A stretch of DNA of 5,839 nucleotides from an uncultured Succinivibrio sp. (lineage in GTDB: Bacteria; Pseudomonadota; Gammaproteobacteria; Enterobacterales; Succinivibrionaceae): NCBI GenBank assembly GCA_902772715.1, contig CACYBT010000216.1, positions 1 through 5,839 on the forward strand. The letters are read 5' to 3'. The notes beneath the pieces were generated by a model. That model was not told the origin of the DNA, did not search any database, and was given only the letters and a program-made list of their open reading frames with translations. Both the position numbers and the translations under genes were made by a program. Position 1 is the first letter of the stretch. Every line of letters starts with the position of its first letter. Of the stretch, positions 1-5,628 are shown piece after piece.

Positions 1-65
1 AACTGACTTAGTACATAGGGTTGGTTTTCAGTTATCTAAAATTTTTTCAAGAGGGGGTTGACATT

Positions 66-119
66 CGCCATATCCTCACATAGGGGCAATTGACTTCAGT
101 ATTAACTGAAGATATGGCG
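66..119. repeat. Nested inverted repeat downstream of the 28-aa ORF
   Basis: The outer arms CGCCATATC (66-74) and GATATGGCG (111-119) are perfect reverse complements. Inside, CTTCAGT (94-100) and ACTGAAG (105-111) form a perfect 7-bp stem with an ATTA loop. The inner stem shares base 111 with the outer arm, and about 20 bases (74-93) are left unpaired on one side. Read on the minus strand, the structure begins 2 bases after the stop of the 28-aa ORF. No T run follows on either strand, so it is not a standard intrinsic terminator. It could be an mRNA 3'-end stabiliser, a protein-binding site or the remnant of a small repeat element; the sequence does not decide which. Confidence 0.55.
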
Positions 120-121
120 TT

Positions 122-208
122 TCAATCCATGTTATACATGGAGTTCTCGCCCAGATAAGCAACTACCGTATTGATAGCAGGCTTTTTAAAGAATTTAAAA
201 ATACGCAT
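122..208 (-). CDS. Possible 28-aa basic peptide, unknown function
   Basis: This ORF was found by reading the minus strand and is not a recognised family. It starts MRIFKFFKKP, with a basic, aromatic-rich amphipathic N-terminus (residues 1-10), and ends YNMD. It has no evident membrane span. The ATG (208-206) is preceded by AGGAG (219-215) at a 6-base spacing, which is the main argument that it is translated. It lies 74 bases downstream of the 43-aa ORF on the same strand. Its SD comes directly after the U tract of a terminator-like hairpin and is partly buried in another hairpin, so expression would depend on read-through or refolding. The last codons overlap a perfect 7-bp inverted repeat (126-142). 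It may be a regulated short peptide, or a chance ORF inside a structured RNA. Confidence 0.38.
   Translation of the reverse strand: MRIFKFFKKPAINTVVAYLGENSMYNMD
126..142. repeat. Perfect 7-bp inverted repeat
   Basis: TCCATGT (126-132) and ACATGGA (136-142) are exact reverse complements around a 3-base loop. The repeat lies within the last codons of the 28-aa minus-strand ORF and just before the nested repeat at 66-119. It could form a small RNA hairpin or serve as a dimeric protein-binding site; nothing else supports either reading. Confidence 0.5.
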
Positions 209-238
209 AACGCACTCCTAAAAAAATAGAGTGCATTA
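208..238 (-). promoter_or_regulatory. SD-sequestering hairpin before the 28-aa ORF
   Basis: In the minus-strand RNA, UAAUGCACUC (238-229) pairs with GAGUGCGUUA (217-208) over ten positions with one G-U wobble. The loop is 11 bases and contains seven U. The 3' arm contains the last three bases of the AGGAG SD, the whole spacer and the A of the AUG of the 28-aa ORF, so this fold should hinder ribosome binding. The 5' arm is also the 3' arm of the overlapping terminator-like hairpin (229-264), so the two folds exclude each other. Function is inferred from base pairing only. Confidence 0.42.
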
Positions 239-264
239 CGCCCCATAGGGAACGTATTGCACCC
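220..264 (-). terminator. Intrinsic terminator-like hairpin after the 43-aa ORF
   Basis: On the minus strand, GGGTGCAATACG (264-253) pairs with CGTAATGCACTC (240-229): 11 of 12 positions pair, with one A-A mismatch and one G-U wobble, around a 12-base loop. TATTTTTTT (228-220) follows immediately, giving the stem-plus-U-tract form of a Rho-independent terminator. It starts 18 bases after the stop of the 43-aa ORF and would end that transcript. The loop and outer bases overlap the CCCATAGGG repeat (242-270), and the 3' arm overlaps the SD-sequestering hairpin (208-238), which suggests termination could be conditional. Confidence 0.55.
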
Positions 265-270
265 TATGGG
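242..270. repeat. 9-bp perfect inverted repeat, competing hairpin
   Basis: CCCATAGGG (242-250) and CCCTATGGG (262-270) are perfect reverse complements around an 11-base loop. In minus-strand RNA this GC-rich stem begins 12 bases after the stop codon of the 43-aa ORF. It shares 262-264 with the terminator stem, and its loop holds most of that stem's 5' arm, so it would act as an antiterminator if it formed first. A ribosome stopping at the end of the 43-aa ORF would reach close to its 5' arm. As DNA it could equally be an operator. No T run follows it directly. Confidence 0.55.
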
Positions 271-282
271 TTAAAATACCGA

Positions 283-414
283 TTACTTTCTTTTGGTTAA
301 ATTAAAGAAATCATCGTAATCATCCAGCCTTGATTTAATCTGGCACATACAGTCCATGGTTAAAACAAAAACCAGAGCAATTAAACCAATACCAAGAATC
401 AGCAGAATAATCAT
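283..414 (-). CDS. Small single-pass membrane peptide, 43 aa, unknown function
   Basis: The ORF starts ATG (414-412) and ends TAA (285-283). AAGGGG (425-420) lies 5 bases upstream, a good SD at normal spacing. Residues 2-18 (IILLILGIGLIALVFVL) form one strongly hydrophobic helix with no charges. After it come a Cys-Met-Cys motif (residues 22-24), an acidic stretch (DDYDD, 31-35) and a basic end (KRK). This suggests a peptide anchored in the inner membrane with a short charged tail. There is no lipobox, so it is not a lipoprotein. A perfect TATAAT (445-440) sits about 25 bases upstream and a terminator-like hairpin follows the stop, so promoter, SD, ORF and terminator are all present on one strand. 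It transcribes away from the thr operon. I do not recognise the family; it resembles the many short membrane peptides that modulate larger membrane complexes, but no partner is visible. Confidence 0.6.
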   Translation of the reverse strand: MIILLILGIGLIALVFVLTMDCMCQIKSRLDDYDDFFNLTKRK

Positions 415-435
415 GCGTTCCCCTTATGTATTCCA

Positions 436-445
436 TATAATTATA
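436..445. promoter_or_regulatory. Palindromic TATAATTATA, possible divergent -10 boxes
   Basis: TATAATTATA is its own reverse complement, so a perfect consensus -10 hexamer reads on both strands: 436-441 on + and 445-440 on -. On the minus strand it would start transcription near 433, giving a leader of about 20 bases before the 43-aa ORF. On the + strand it would start near 448, upstream of the 16-aa ORF and thrA. No good -35 hexamer at 16-18 bases is seen for either direction. The minus-strand assignment is the better supported because the SD and ATG follow closely. The sequence is AT-rich, so chance is possible. Confidence 0.35.
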
Positions 446-520
446 AAAATGAAGTTTTAAATTAGATCCAATTTGGGGAATTTGACCTGACTCTTACTAA
501 AGACACTTAGGAGAAGTTTT

Positions 521-571
521 ATGGGATTAAAAAAGGCTGTGAACAATGACAGTTTGGTGCTTACCACATAA
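521..571 (+). CDS. Possible 16-aa leader peptide upstream of thrA
   Basis: ATG (521-523) is preceded by AGGAG (509-513) at a 7-base spacing, and the frame runs 16 codons to TAA (569-571), giving MGLKKAVNNDSLVLTT. It lies 111 bases upstream of the thrA start, where enteric bacteria place the thrL leader peptide. The last two codons are Thr codons (ACC ACA), but the run of Thr and Ile codons typical of thrL is absent. I find no GC-rich hairpin followed by a T run between 572 and 682. The position and SD are suggestive; an attenuation role is not supported by the RNA structure I can see. Confidence 0.3.
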   Translation: MGLKKAVNNDSLVLTT

Positions 572-634
572 AAATTTTAAAGACATCTCAAGATATAGTA
601 GAATACCATTAGAATTTTATCAAAAAGGTTAAGT

Positions 635-640
635 TATACT
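635..640 (+). promoter_or_regulatory. Candidate -10 box for thrA
   Basis: TATACT matches the sigma-70 -10 consensus at five of six positions and would start transcription near 647, leaving about 36 bases of leader before the thrA ATG. No recognisable -35 hexamer lies at 15-19 bases. An alternative -10, TATAGT at 594-599, also lacks a -35. It is the best-placed element for a proximal thr promoter, but weak on sequence alone. Confidence 0.28.
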
Positions 641-682
641 GGCGGTAGTTCGTCTCTGGTATGACCATTTTTAGGAGTGTAT

Positions 683-3148
683 ATGCGAGTTCTGAAATTT
701 GGCGGTACTTCGGTAGCCAACGCTGAGCGCTTTGAGGATGTAGCTAAAATTGCGCTTGATACTGCAAGAAATTCCCAGGTTGCCTTGGTGCTGTCAGCCC
801 CCGCTAAAATCACCAATCTCCTGGTGGCTTTAGTGGATAGGGCGGCTCACGATGAAAGTGCTGAAGAAGAAATTTTGAAGATTAAGAGTATTGTTGAGCC
901 GATTATAGAAACTTTAGGTAGGGAACATGAAAGTTTTGACCTAGAAAAGGTTTTAAAAGCCTATTCGGCAACCATGGAACAGATAAGACGCAAAAGCGAA
1001 GGTATGCGACTTCTTGGGGTATCTCCAGAACTGGTGATGGCATATATTGAAAGTCGGGGTGAGAGTTTTTCTATACTTATTATGGAAGAACTTTTAAAAG
1101 CCCTAGGCCGCAAAGTGGTGGTGATTGATCCCGTGGAGATTCTGGTATCCTCTGGAAATATCATGGAATCTTCGGTGAATATTGAAGCCTCTCGGGAGCG
1201 TTTTGCCAAAATTGCCAACGATGATCCGCAGACTATACTTTTGATGTCAGGTTTCTGTGGTGGCAACGAGAAAGGAGAATTGGTCCTTTTAGGTCGTAAT
1301 GGTTCTGATTATTCGGCAGCCTGCCTTGCCGCTATTTCCAATGCTGAATGCTGTGAGATCTGGACAGATGTTGATGGTGTATACAGCTGCGACCCGCATG
1401 CGGTGTCAGGTGCGGTTCTGTTACGCAAGATGTCTTATGCTGAGGCTATGGAACTTTCCTATTTCGGTGCCAAGGTACTGCATCCGCGTACTATAGCTCC
1501 GATAGCCCGCTTCAAAATCCCATGTCTTATCAAGAATACCAAGAATCCTCATGGCGAGGGAACCTTAATTTCTGCAGAGACCGACCTCTCGGTGCCTATC
1601 AAGGGCATTTCCGATCTTAAGAATATTGCTCTTCTGAACATTTCAGGACCTGGCATGAAAGGTATGGTGGGTATGGCCGGGCGTCTTTTTACCGCAGTAT
1701 CAAGAGCCAAAGTCTCAGTAACTCTTATTACTCAGTCTTCCTCTGAATACTCCATCTCCTTTTGTGTGCTGCAAAGCGAGCTGGAGAAGGCAAATGCTGC
1801 CATTGCCGAGGAATTTAAACTGGAGTTAAAGGAAGGATTGCTCAATCCTGTTGAAGTTAAAGAAGGTTGTGCCATTATCTCTGTAGTGGGGGATGGCATG
1901 CGGATGGTTCGCGGTATTTCTGGCAAGTTTTTCCGCGCCTTAGCCGAGGCTAACGTAAATATCCGAGCTATAGCCCAGGGATCATCTGAACGCTCCATTT
2001 CGGCAGTAATTTCCCAAAAGCGAGTACGAGAAGCGGTAGCCTTTGCTCATACCGCTTTCTTTAACAGCAAACAGCGTCTCGATCTGGTGCTGGTAGGCTG
2101 CGGTGGCGTAGGCGGTGCTCTTTTAGAGCAGATTAAACGTCAGAGCGAATCCTTATCTAATGCCCAGGGACTGGATATCAGGGTGGTGGGTATTGGAAAC
2201 TCCAGGCACTTCATAAGTGATGCCAATGGGATTGATCTCAATGTGTATCGAGAACTGCTTGATAAAAGCACTGAAGGTCCTCTCACACCTGAACGGGCAA
2301 AGGAGCTCATCAAGGAGGCCGGACTCATAAATCCAATCTTTATTGACTGTACATCTTCTGAGACATTGGCACTGTCCTATATTGAGTACATGGAGGCGGG
2401 GTATCATGTGGTGACTCCAAGCAAAAAAGCCAATACCTCTTCTTATGAGTATTACAGGTCTTTGCGTGAAGCCTCCAAAAAACATCACCGCAAGTTCTTG
2501 TATGAGGCTAATGTCGGTGCCGGTCTTCCGGTTATCAATACCATGCAGAATCAGTTGGCCGCAGGAGATAATCTTATTTTATTCAAGGGGATCTTATCTG
2601 GTACGCTGTCCTTTATTTTTGGCATGCTTGAGGATGGCAAAACACTTTCGGAGGCTACCCGTATCGCTTATGAGAACGGCTTCACCGAACCTAACCCTGC
2701 CGATGATCTTGATGGTATGGATGTGGCTCGCAAACTGCTGATTTTAGCCCGTGAAAATGGCATGGAACTGGAGTTAAAGGACGTGCAGATTGAACCTGCT
2801 GTGCCTGCCGAATATCTTAAAGGCTCAACAGTTGAAGAGGTTTTTGCAGGTCTTAAGAAATATGATGAAATTCTAGAGAAGACCATCAGTGATGCCAAGG
2901 CTCAGCAAAAGGTTCTGCGCTACGTGGGTGTAATTGAGAACGGCAAATGTTCGTGCAGGGTCATGCTTGTGGATAAGCATGATGCCCTCTATAGGGTGCG
3001 TGACGGTGAGAATGCGCTGGCACTTACTACCACCTATTATCAGCCGATTCCGCTGGTTATACGTGGTTATGGTGCCGGTACTGAGGTTACCGCTGCCGGG
3101 GTGTTATCGGATGTGCTGCGTCTGCAGAACTGGGCCCATGAGGATTAG
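683..3148 (+). CDS. thrA: Bifunctional aspartokinase I / homoserine dehydrogenase I
   Basis: ThrA is a cytoplasmic enzyme catalysing ATP-dependent phosphorylation of aspartate (first step of the aspartate pathway) and NAD(P)H-dependent reduction of aspartate semialdehyde to homoserine. The product is 821 aa, against 820 in E. coli. The kinase domain (about 1-300) has KFGGTS (5-10), GRNGSDYSA (204-212) and WTDVDGVY (227-234). Two ACT-type regulatory regions follow (about 315-390 and 397-460), consistent with allosteric inhibition by threonine as known for the family. The dehydrogenase half has the nucleotide-binding VGCGGVGGALL (471-481), KKAN (581-584), EANVGAGLPVI (608-618), and GMDVARK, whose D680 and K684, with E669, match the catalytic residues known in yeast homoserine dehydrogenase. 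The start is ATG 683, with AGGAG (673-677) 5 bases upstream. A GTG at 677 is in frame but overlaps that SD, and ATG 683 gives the E. coli N-terminus MRVLKFGGTSVANAERF. Both halves look intact. Confidence 0.98.
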   Translation: MRVLKFGGTSVANAERFEDVAKIALDTARNSQVALVLSAPAKITNLLVALVDRAAHDESAEEEILKIKSIVEPIIETLGREHESFDLEKVLKAYSATMEQIRRKSEGMRLLGVSPELVMAYIESRGESFSILIMEELLKALGRKVVVIDPVEILVSSGNIMESSVNIEASRERFAKIANDDPQTILLMSGFCGGNEKGELVLLGRNGSDYSAACLAAISNAECCEIWTDVDGVYSCDPHAVSGAVLLRKMSYAEAMELSYFGAKVLHPRTIAPIARFKIPCLIKNTKNPHGEGTLISAETDLSVPIKGISDLKNIALLNISGPGMKGMVGMAGRLFTAVSRAKVSVTLITQSSSEYSISFCVLQSELEKANAAIAEEFKLELKEGLLNPVEVKEGCAIISVVGDGMRMVRGISGKFFRALAEANVNIRAIAQGSSERSISAVISQKRVREAVAFAHTAFFNSKQRLDLVLVGCGGVGGALLEQIKRQSESLSNAQGLDIRVVGIGNSRHFISDANGIDLNVYRELLDKSTEGPLTPERAKELIKEAGLINPIFIDCTSSETLALSYIEYMEAGYHVVTPSKKANTSSYEYYRSLREASKKHHRKFLYEANVGAGLPVINTMQNQLAAGDNLILFKGILSGTLSFIFGMLEDGKTLSEATRIAYENGFTEPNPADDLDGMDVARKLLILARENGMELELKDVQIEPAVPAEYLKGSTVEEVFAGLKKYDEILEKTISDAKAQQKVLRYVGVIENGKCSCRVMLVDKHDALYRVRDGENALALTTTYYQPIPLVIRGYGAGTEVTAAGVLSDVLRLQNWAHED

Positions 3149-3150
3149 CT

Positions 3151-4125
3151 ATGAGTAAACGTTATCGGGCTTTTGCCCCTGCATCGGTTGCCAACCTTTC
3201 GGTAGGCTTTGATCTTCTTGGTGCTGCCTTAAAACCTGTTGATAATCATGTGCTGGGCGATGAGATTATCATTGAGGAGCAGGAGACAGTAACTGAGAAC
3301 GAACCTTGTCTTATTGAGACTACAGGTCGCTATGCCCACAAGCTCTCCACCGATCCTAGGAAGAATATTATTTATGACGCCTATCTTCTGTATCGCGATG
3401 AACTGAAGAAAAAAGGTTTAAGCGTCAAACCGCTGAAAATGACCTTAAAAAAAGATCTGCCGATATGCTCGGGACTGGGTTCTTCAGCCGCCAGTGTGGT
3501 GGCCGGAGTTATGGCTTTGAATGCGCTGCATGATGAGGCTTTAGACAGCGCTGAGGCTTTAGCTCTTATGGGGCAGTTAGAAGGAAGAATTTCAGGCTCT
3601 ATCCATTATGATAATGTGGCTCCCTGCTATTATGGCGGACTGCAGCTGATTACCAGTGACTCTCAGAGCATTTCCATGGAACTTCCTTGTTTTGACAACT
3701 GGCTTTTTGTTTCCTGCTTTCCCGGTATCAAGGTTTCAACTTCACAGGCCCGTAAAATCCTGCCGATAAAATATCTGCGCCGTGATCTTATTACCTATGG
3801 ACGCAGACTTGCGACCTTTGTGCATGCCTGTCATATCGGTGATGAGAAACTTGCAGCCGCAATGCTTGTGGATGTGGTGGCTGAACCTTATCGGGCCAAA
3901 TTGATACCAGGATTCTTTGATGCCAGGGCACAGGGCGAAAAACTTGGAGCCTACAATACCGGTATTTCAGGCTCAGGCTCTTCTATTTTCTCGGTCTTTA
4001 CGGATATGGATAAAGCCCTGGAGATGAAGGAATATCTTGAAAGATTCTTTATTGACAATGAGGATGGCTTCTGTCATATCTGCAGAATTGACAAACGTGG
4101 AGCCTTCAGCGAGGAGCTTAACTAG
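3151..4125 (+). CDS. thrB: Homoserine kinase
   Basis: ThrB is a GHMP-family kinase that phosphorylates homoserine to O-phosphohomoserine with ATP, the step between ThrA and ThrC. The product is 324 aa, slightly longer than the 310 aa of E. coli ThrB; part of the excess is a short insert near 44-58. The N-terminal motif APASVANLSVGFDLLGAA (9-26) is typical. The ATP-binding motif is PICSGLGSSAAS (104-115), followed by EGRISGSIHYDNVAP (144-158) in the substrate region, and the C-terminal glycine-rich motif is GISGSGSSIF (271-280), where enteric enzymes have PT in place of the two serines. The ATG lies 2 bases after the thrA stop, and its SD, GAGGA (3140-3144), is inside the end of thrA, so the two are likely cotranscribed and translationally coupled. 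Confidence 0.97.
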   Translation: MSKRYRAFAPASVANLSVGFDLLGAALKPVDNHVLGDEIIIEEQETVTENEPCLIETTGRYAHKLSTDPRKNIIYDAYLLYRDELKKKGLSVKPLKMTLKKDLPICSGLGSSAASVVAGVMALNALHDEALDSAEALALMGQLEGRISGSIHYDNVAPCYYGGLQLITSDSQSISMELPCFDNWLFVSCFPGIKVSTSQARKILPIKYLRRDLITYGRRLATFVHACHIGDEKLAAAMLVDVVAEPYRAKLIPGFFDARAQGEKLGAYNTGISGSGSSIFSVFTDMDKALEMKEYLERFFIDNEDGFCHICRIDKRGAFSEELN

Positions 4126-4161
4126 TTTTTAAATTCGCAACTTTTAAGAAGCGATAAGAGA

Positions 4162-4167
4162 TATTAT
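4162..4167 (+). promoter_or_regulatory. Weak -10-like box in the thrB-thrC gap
   Basis: The 67 bases between thrB and thrC (4126-4192) contain TATTAT, five of six matches to a -10 box, with no clear -35. They also contain an imperfect small inverted repeat, TCGC (4135-4138) with GCGA (4151-4154) around CTT-TT-AAG. Either an internal promoter or an mRNA processing site could explain the gap; the evidence is slight because the stretch is simply AT-rich. Confidence 0.15.
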
Positions 4168-4192
4168 AGATGTGGATTTTTAAGAGGTGTTT

Positions 4193-5479
4193 ATGGATTT
4201 ATATAATCTTAAGGATGACAGTGAGAAAGTAAGTTTTACCGAGGCCGTTTTAAAAGGCATAGGTAAAAATCAGGGGCTGTTTTTCCCAAAACACATTGAG
4301 CCTCTGGATGAGAGTACCTTGTCCTGGCTTTATGATCTCGACCTTACGGAACGTTCCTACAGAATTTTAAAACATCTGATTGGTGATGAACTGCCAAATC
4401 TTAAGGCCATTGTGAAAGATGCCTTCACTTTTAAAGCACCACTTGTGAAGGCTGATGAGAATATCTATGCTTTAGAGCTGTTTCATGGCCCAACCCTGGC
4501 CTTTAAGGATTTTGGGGCTCGATTTATGGCTCGTGTGTTAGGCTCGATTCGTGAAGATAAAAGACTGACGATCCTTACCGCTACTTCCGGTGATACTGGT
4601 GCGGCAGTGGCAGATGCCTTTTACGGGCAGGAAGGTATTGATGTGGTGGTACTGTATCCTAAGGGCAAAATCTCAAAACTTCAGGAAAAAATGATCTCTA
4701 CCTTAGGCGGCAATATTAAGGCTGTGCAGATTGATGGAATTTTTGATGAATGCCAGGATCTGGTGAAAACCGCCTTCGATGATCTCGAGTTTAAGGAAAA
4801 GGTTGGATTAAACAGTGCCAACTCCATCAATATTAGCAGACTTTTAGCCCAGGTATGCTATTACTTTGAGGCTATTGCACAGCTGCCAAAAGAGAAACGT
4901 GATAAGGTGGTATTCTCAGTTCCTTGCGGTAATTTTGGCAATATCACAGCCGGTCTTATTGCCAAGGCCTTAGGCGTAAAATGCCGTTTTGTAGTTGCCT
5001 GCAATGCTAATGATACGATTCCGCGCTATCTTGAGAGCGGCAACTTTGAACCACATGAGACTATTGCCACTCTCTCTAATGCTATGGATATCTCAAGACC
5101 GAATAACTGGCCACGTGTTGAAGCGCTTTTTAAGATGCAGAACTGGTCCTTAAAAGATCTTGATTATGGTTCTATGAGTGATGAGGAAACTAAAAAAGCC
5201 ATGGTAAGACTCTATGAAAAGACCTGCTATGCCTTAGAGCCACATGCTGCTATTGCCTATGACACCCTAAGAAACAAAATTAGAGAAGGGGAGACCGGTA
5301 TTTTCCTCGGCACCGCTCATCCAGCCAAATTCAAGGAGGATGTGGATAAGATCATTGGCATTGATGTTAATCTGCCAAAAGTCCTAAAGGAAAAAGCCCG
5401 CCTTGAATCTCTTGCCTATGAATTAAAGCCTGACTATAACGCTTTAAAGGCATATATGCTTGAGGTTTTAAAAGTATAG
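4193..5479 (+). CDS. thrC: Threonine synthase
   Basis: ThrC is a cytoplasmic PLP-dependent enzyme converting O-phosphohomoserine and water to L-threonine and phosphate, the last step of the pathway. The product is 428 aa, the same length as E. coli ThrC, and begins MDLYNLKDDSEKVSF. The PLP Schiff-base lysine is K105 in HGPTLAFKDFG (98-108). TATSGDTGAAVA (129-140), the phosphate-binding loop SVPCGNFGNITAG (242-254), LNSANSINISRLLAQ (206-220) and GTAHPAKFKE (373-382) are all present. Cys245 replaces the serine of the enteric loop, a mild change. The start is ATG 4193, with AGAGG (4183-4187) 5 bases upstream; an in-frame GTG at 4187 overlaps this SD and was not chosen. It lies 67 bases after thrB, whereas in E. 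coli the two are almost contiguous, but it should still be read in the same operon. Confidence 0.98.
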   Translation: MDLYNLKDDSEKVSFTEAVLKGIGKNQGLFFPKHIEPLDESTLSWLYDLDLTERSYRILKHLIGDELPNLKAIVKDAFTFKAPLVKADENIYALELFHGPTLAFKDFGARFMARVLGSIREDKRLTILTATSGDTGAAVADAFYGQEGIDVVVLYPKGKISKLQEKMISTLGGNIKAVQIDGIFDECQDLVKTAFDDLEFKEKVGLNSANSINISRLLAQVCYYFEAIAQLPKEKRDKVVFSVPCGNFGNITAGLIAKALGVKCRFVVACNANDTIPRYLESGNFEPHETIATLSNAMDISRPNNWPRVEALFKMQNWSLKDLDYGSMSDEETKKAMVRLYEKTCYALEPHAAIAYDTLRNKIREGETGIFLGTAHPAKFKEDVDKIIGIDVNLPKVLKEKARLESLAYELKPDYNALKAYMLEVLKV

Positions 5480-5501
5480 GTATATCAGAAGACTATGAAA
5501 A

Positions 5502-5521
5502 CTCCGTCCTTTAGGGCGGGG
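5502..5521. repeat. CTCCGTCC/GGGCGGGG hairpin, IS200/IS605-end-like
   Basis: CTCCGTCC (5502-5509) pairs with GGGCGGGG (5514-5521) over eight positions in RNA, including two G-U wobbles, with loop TTTA. It lies 22 bases after the thrC stop. No T run follows (CTATATAG instead), so it is a poor intrinsic terminator. From memory, hairpins of the form CCGTCCTTTAGGGCGG are common at the right ends of IS200/IS605 and tnpB-bearing elements. No tnpA or tnpB lies in the window, so if related this is a solo end or remnant. A protein-coding reading across it is considered unlikely. Confidence 0.4.
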
Positions 5522-5600
5522 CTATATAGATCTTACAAATCTTTGGCTTTTGCTGTTCTAGGTGTTTGCAATTTTAGCAATTTAATATACAAAAACTCAT

Positions 5601-5628
5601 GACACCTTCTTTGGAGGGTGTCTGTTTT
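5601..5628 (+). terminator. Probable thr operon terminator, possibly bidirectional
   Basis: GACACCTTC (5601-5609) pairs with GAGGGTGTC (5614-5622) over nine positions, one of them a G-U wobble, with loop TTTG, followed by TGTTTT (5623-5628). It is the first hairpin with a T tract after thrC, 121 bases past the stop. On the minus strand the same stem is followed by ATGAGTTTTTG, so it may also stop transcription entering from the right. Confidence 0.65.

Noticed and set aside
58..118. TTGACA at 58-63 and TTGACT at 90-95 as -35 boxes on the + strand
   Set aside because: No acceptable -10 hexamer is found 16-18 bases downstream of either.
482..500. TTGACC (482-487) with TACTAA (495-500) as a promoter
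   Set aside because: The spacing is only 7 bases, and a start here would remove the SD of the 16-aa ORF from the leader.
677..682. GTG start at 677 for thrA, giving two extra residues (MYM...)
   Set aside because: The GTG overlaps the AGGAG SD; ATG 683 has a 5-base spacing and gives the conserved ThrA N-terminus.
572..682. Rho-independent attenuator in the thr leader
   Set aside because: The only hairpin next to a T run is a 4-bp stem (657-667); a 6-bp pairing of 603-608 with 657-662 is long-range and AT-rich.
634..3158. Open frames of 60-111 codons on both strands within thrA (for example 961-1266 minus, 2153-2488 minus, 2445-2741 plus)
   Set aside because: They lie inside a clearly coding, conserved gene in other frames, and their translations look like shadow frames with no recognisable domains.
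4187..4192. GTG start at 4187 for thrC
   Set aside because: It overlaps the AGAGG SD; ATG 4193 gives the conserved MxLYNLKD start and the family's length.
5495..5602. 35-aa ORF after thrC (MKTPSFRAG...)
   Set aside because: No proper SD, and it runs through the IS-end-like hairpin; its start reads like a known type of spurious translation of such hairpins.
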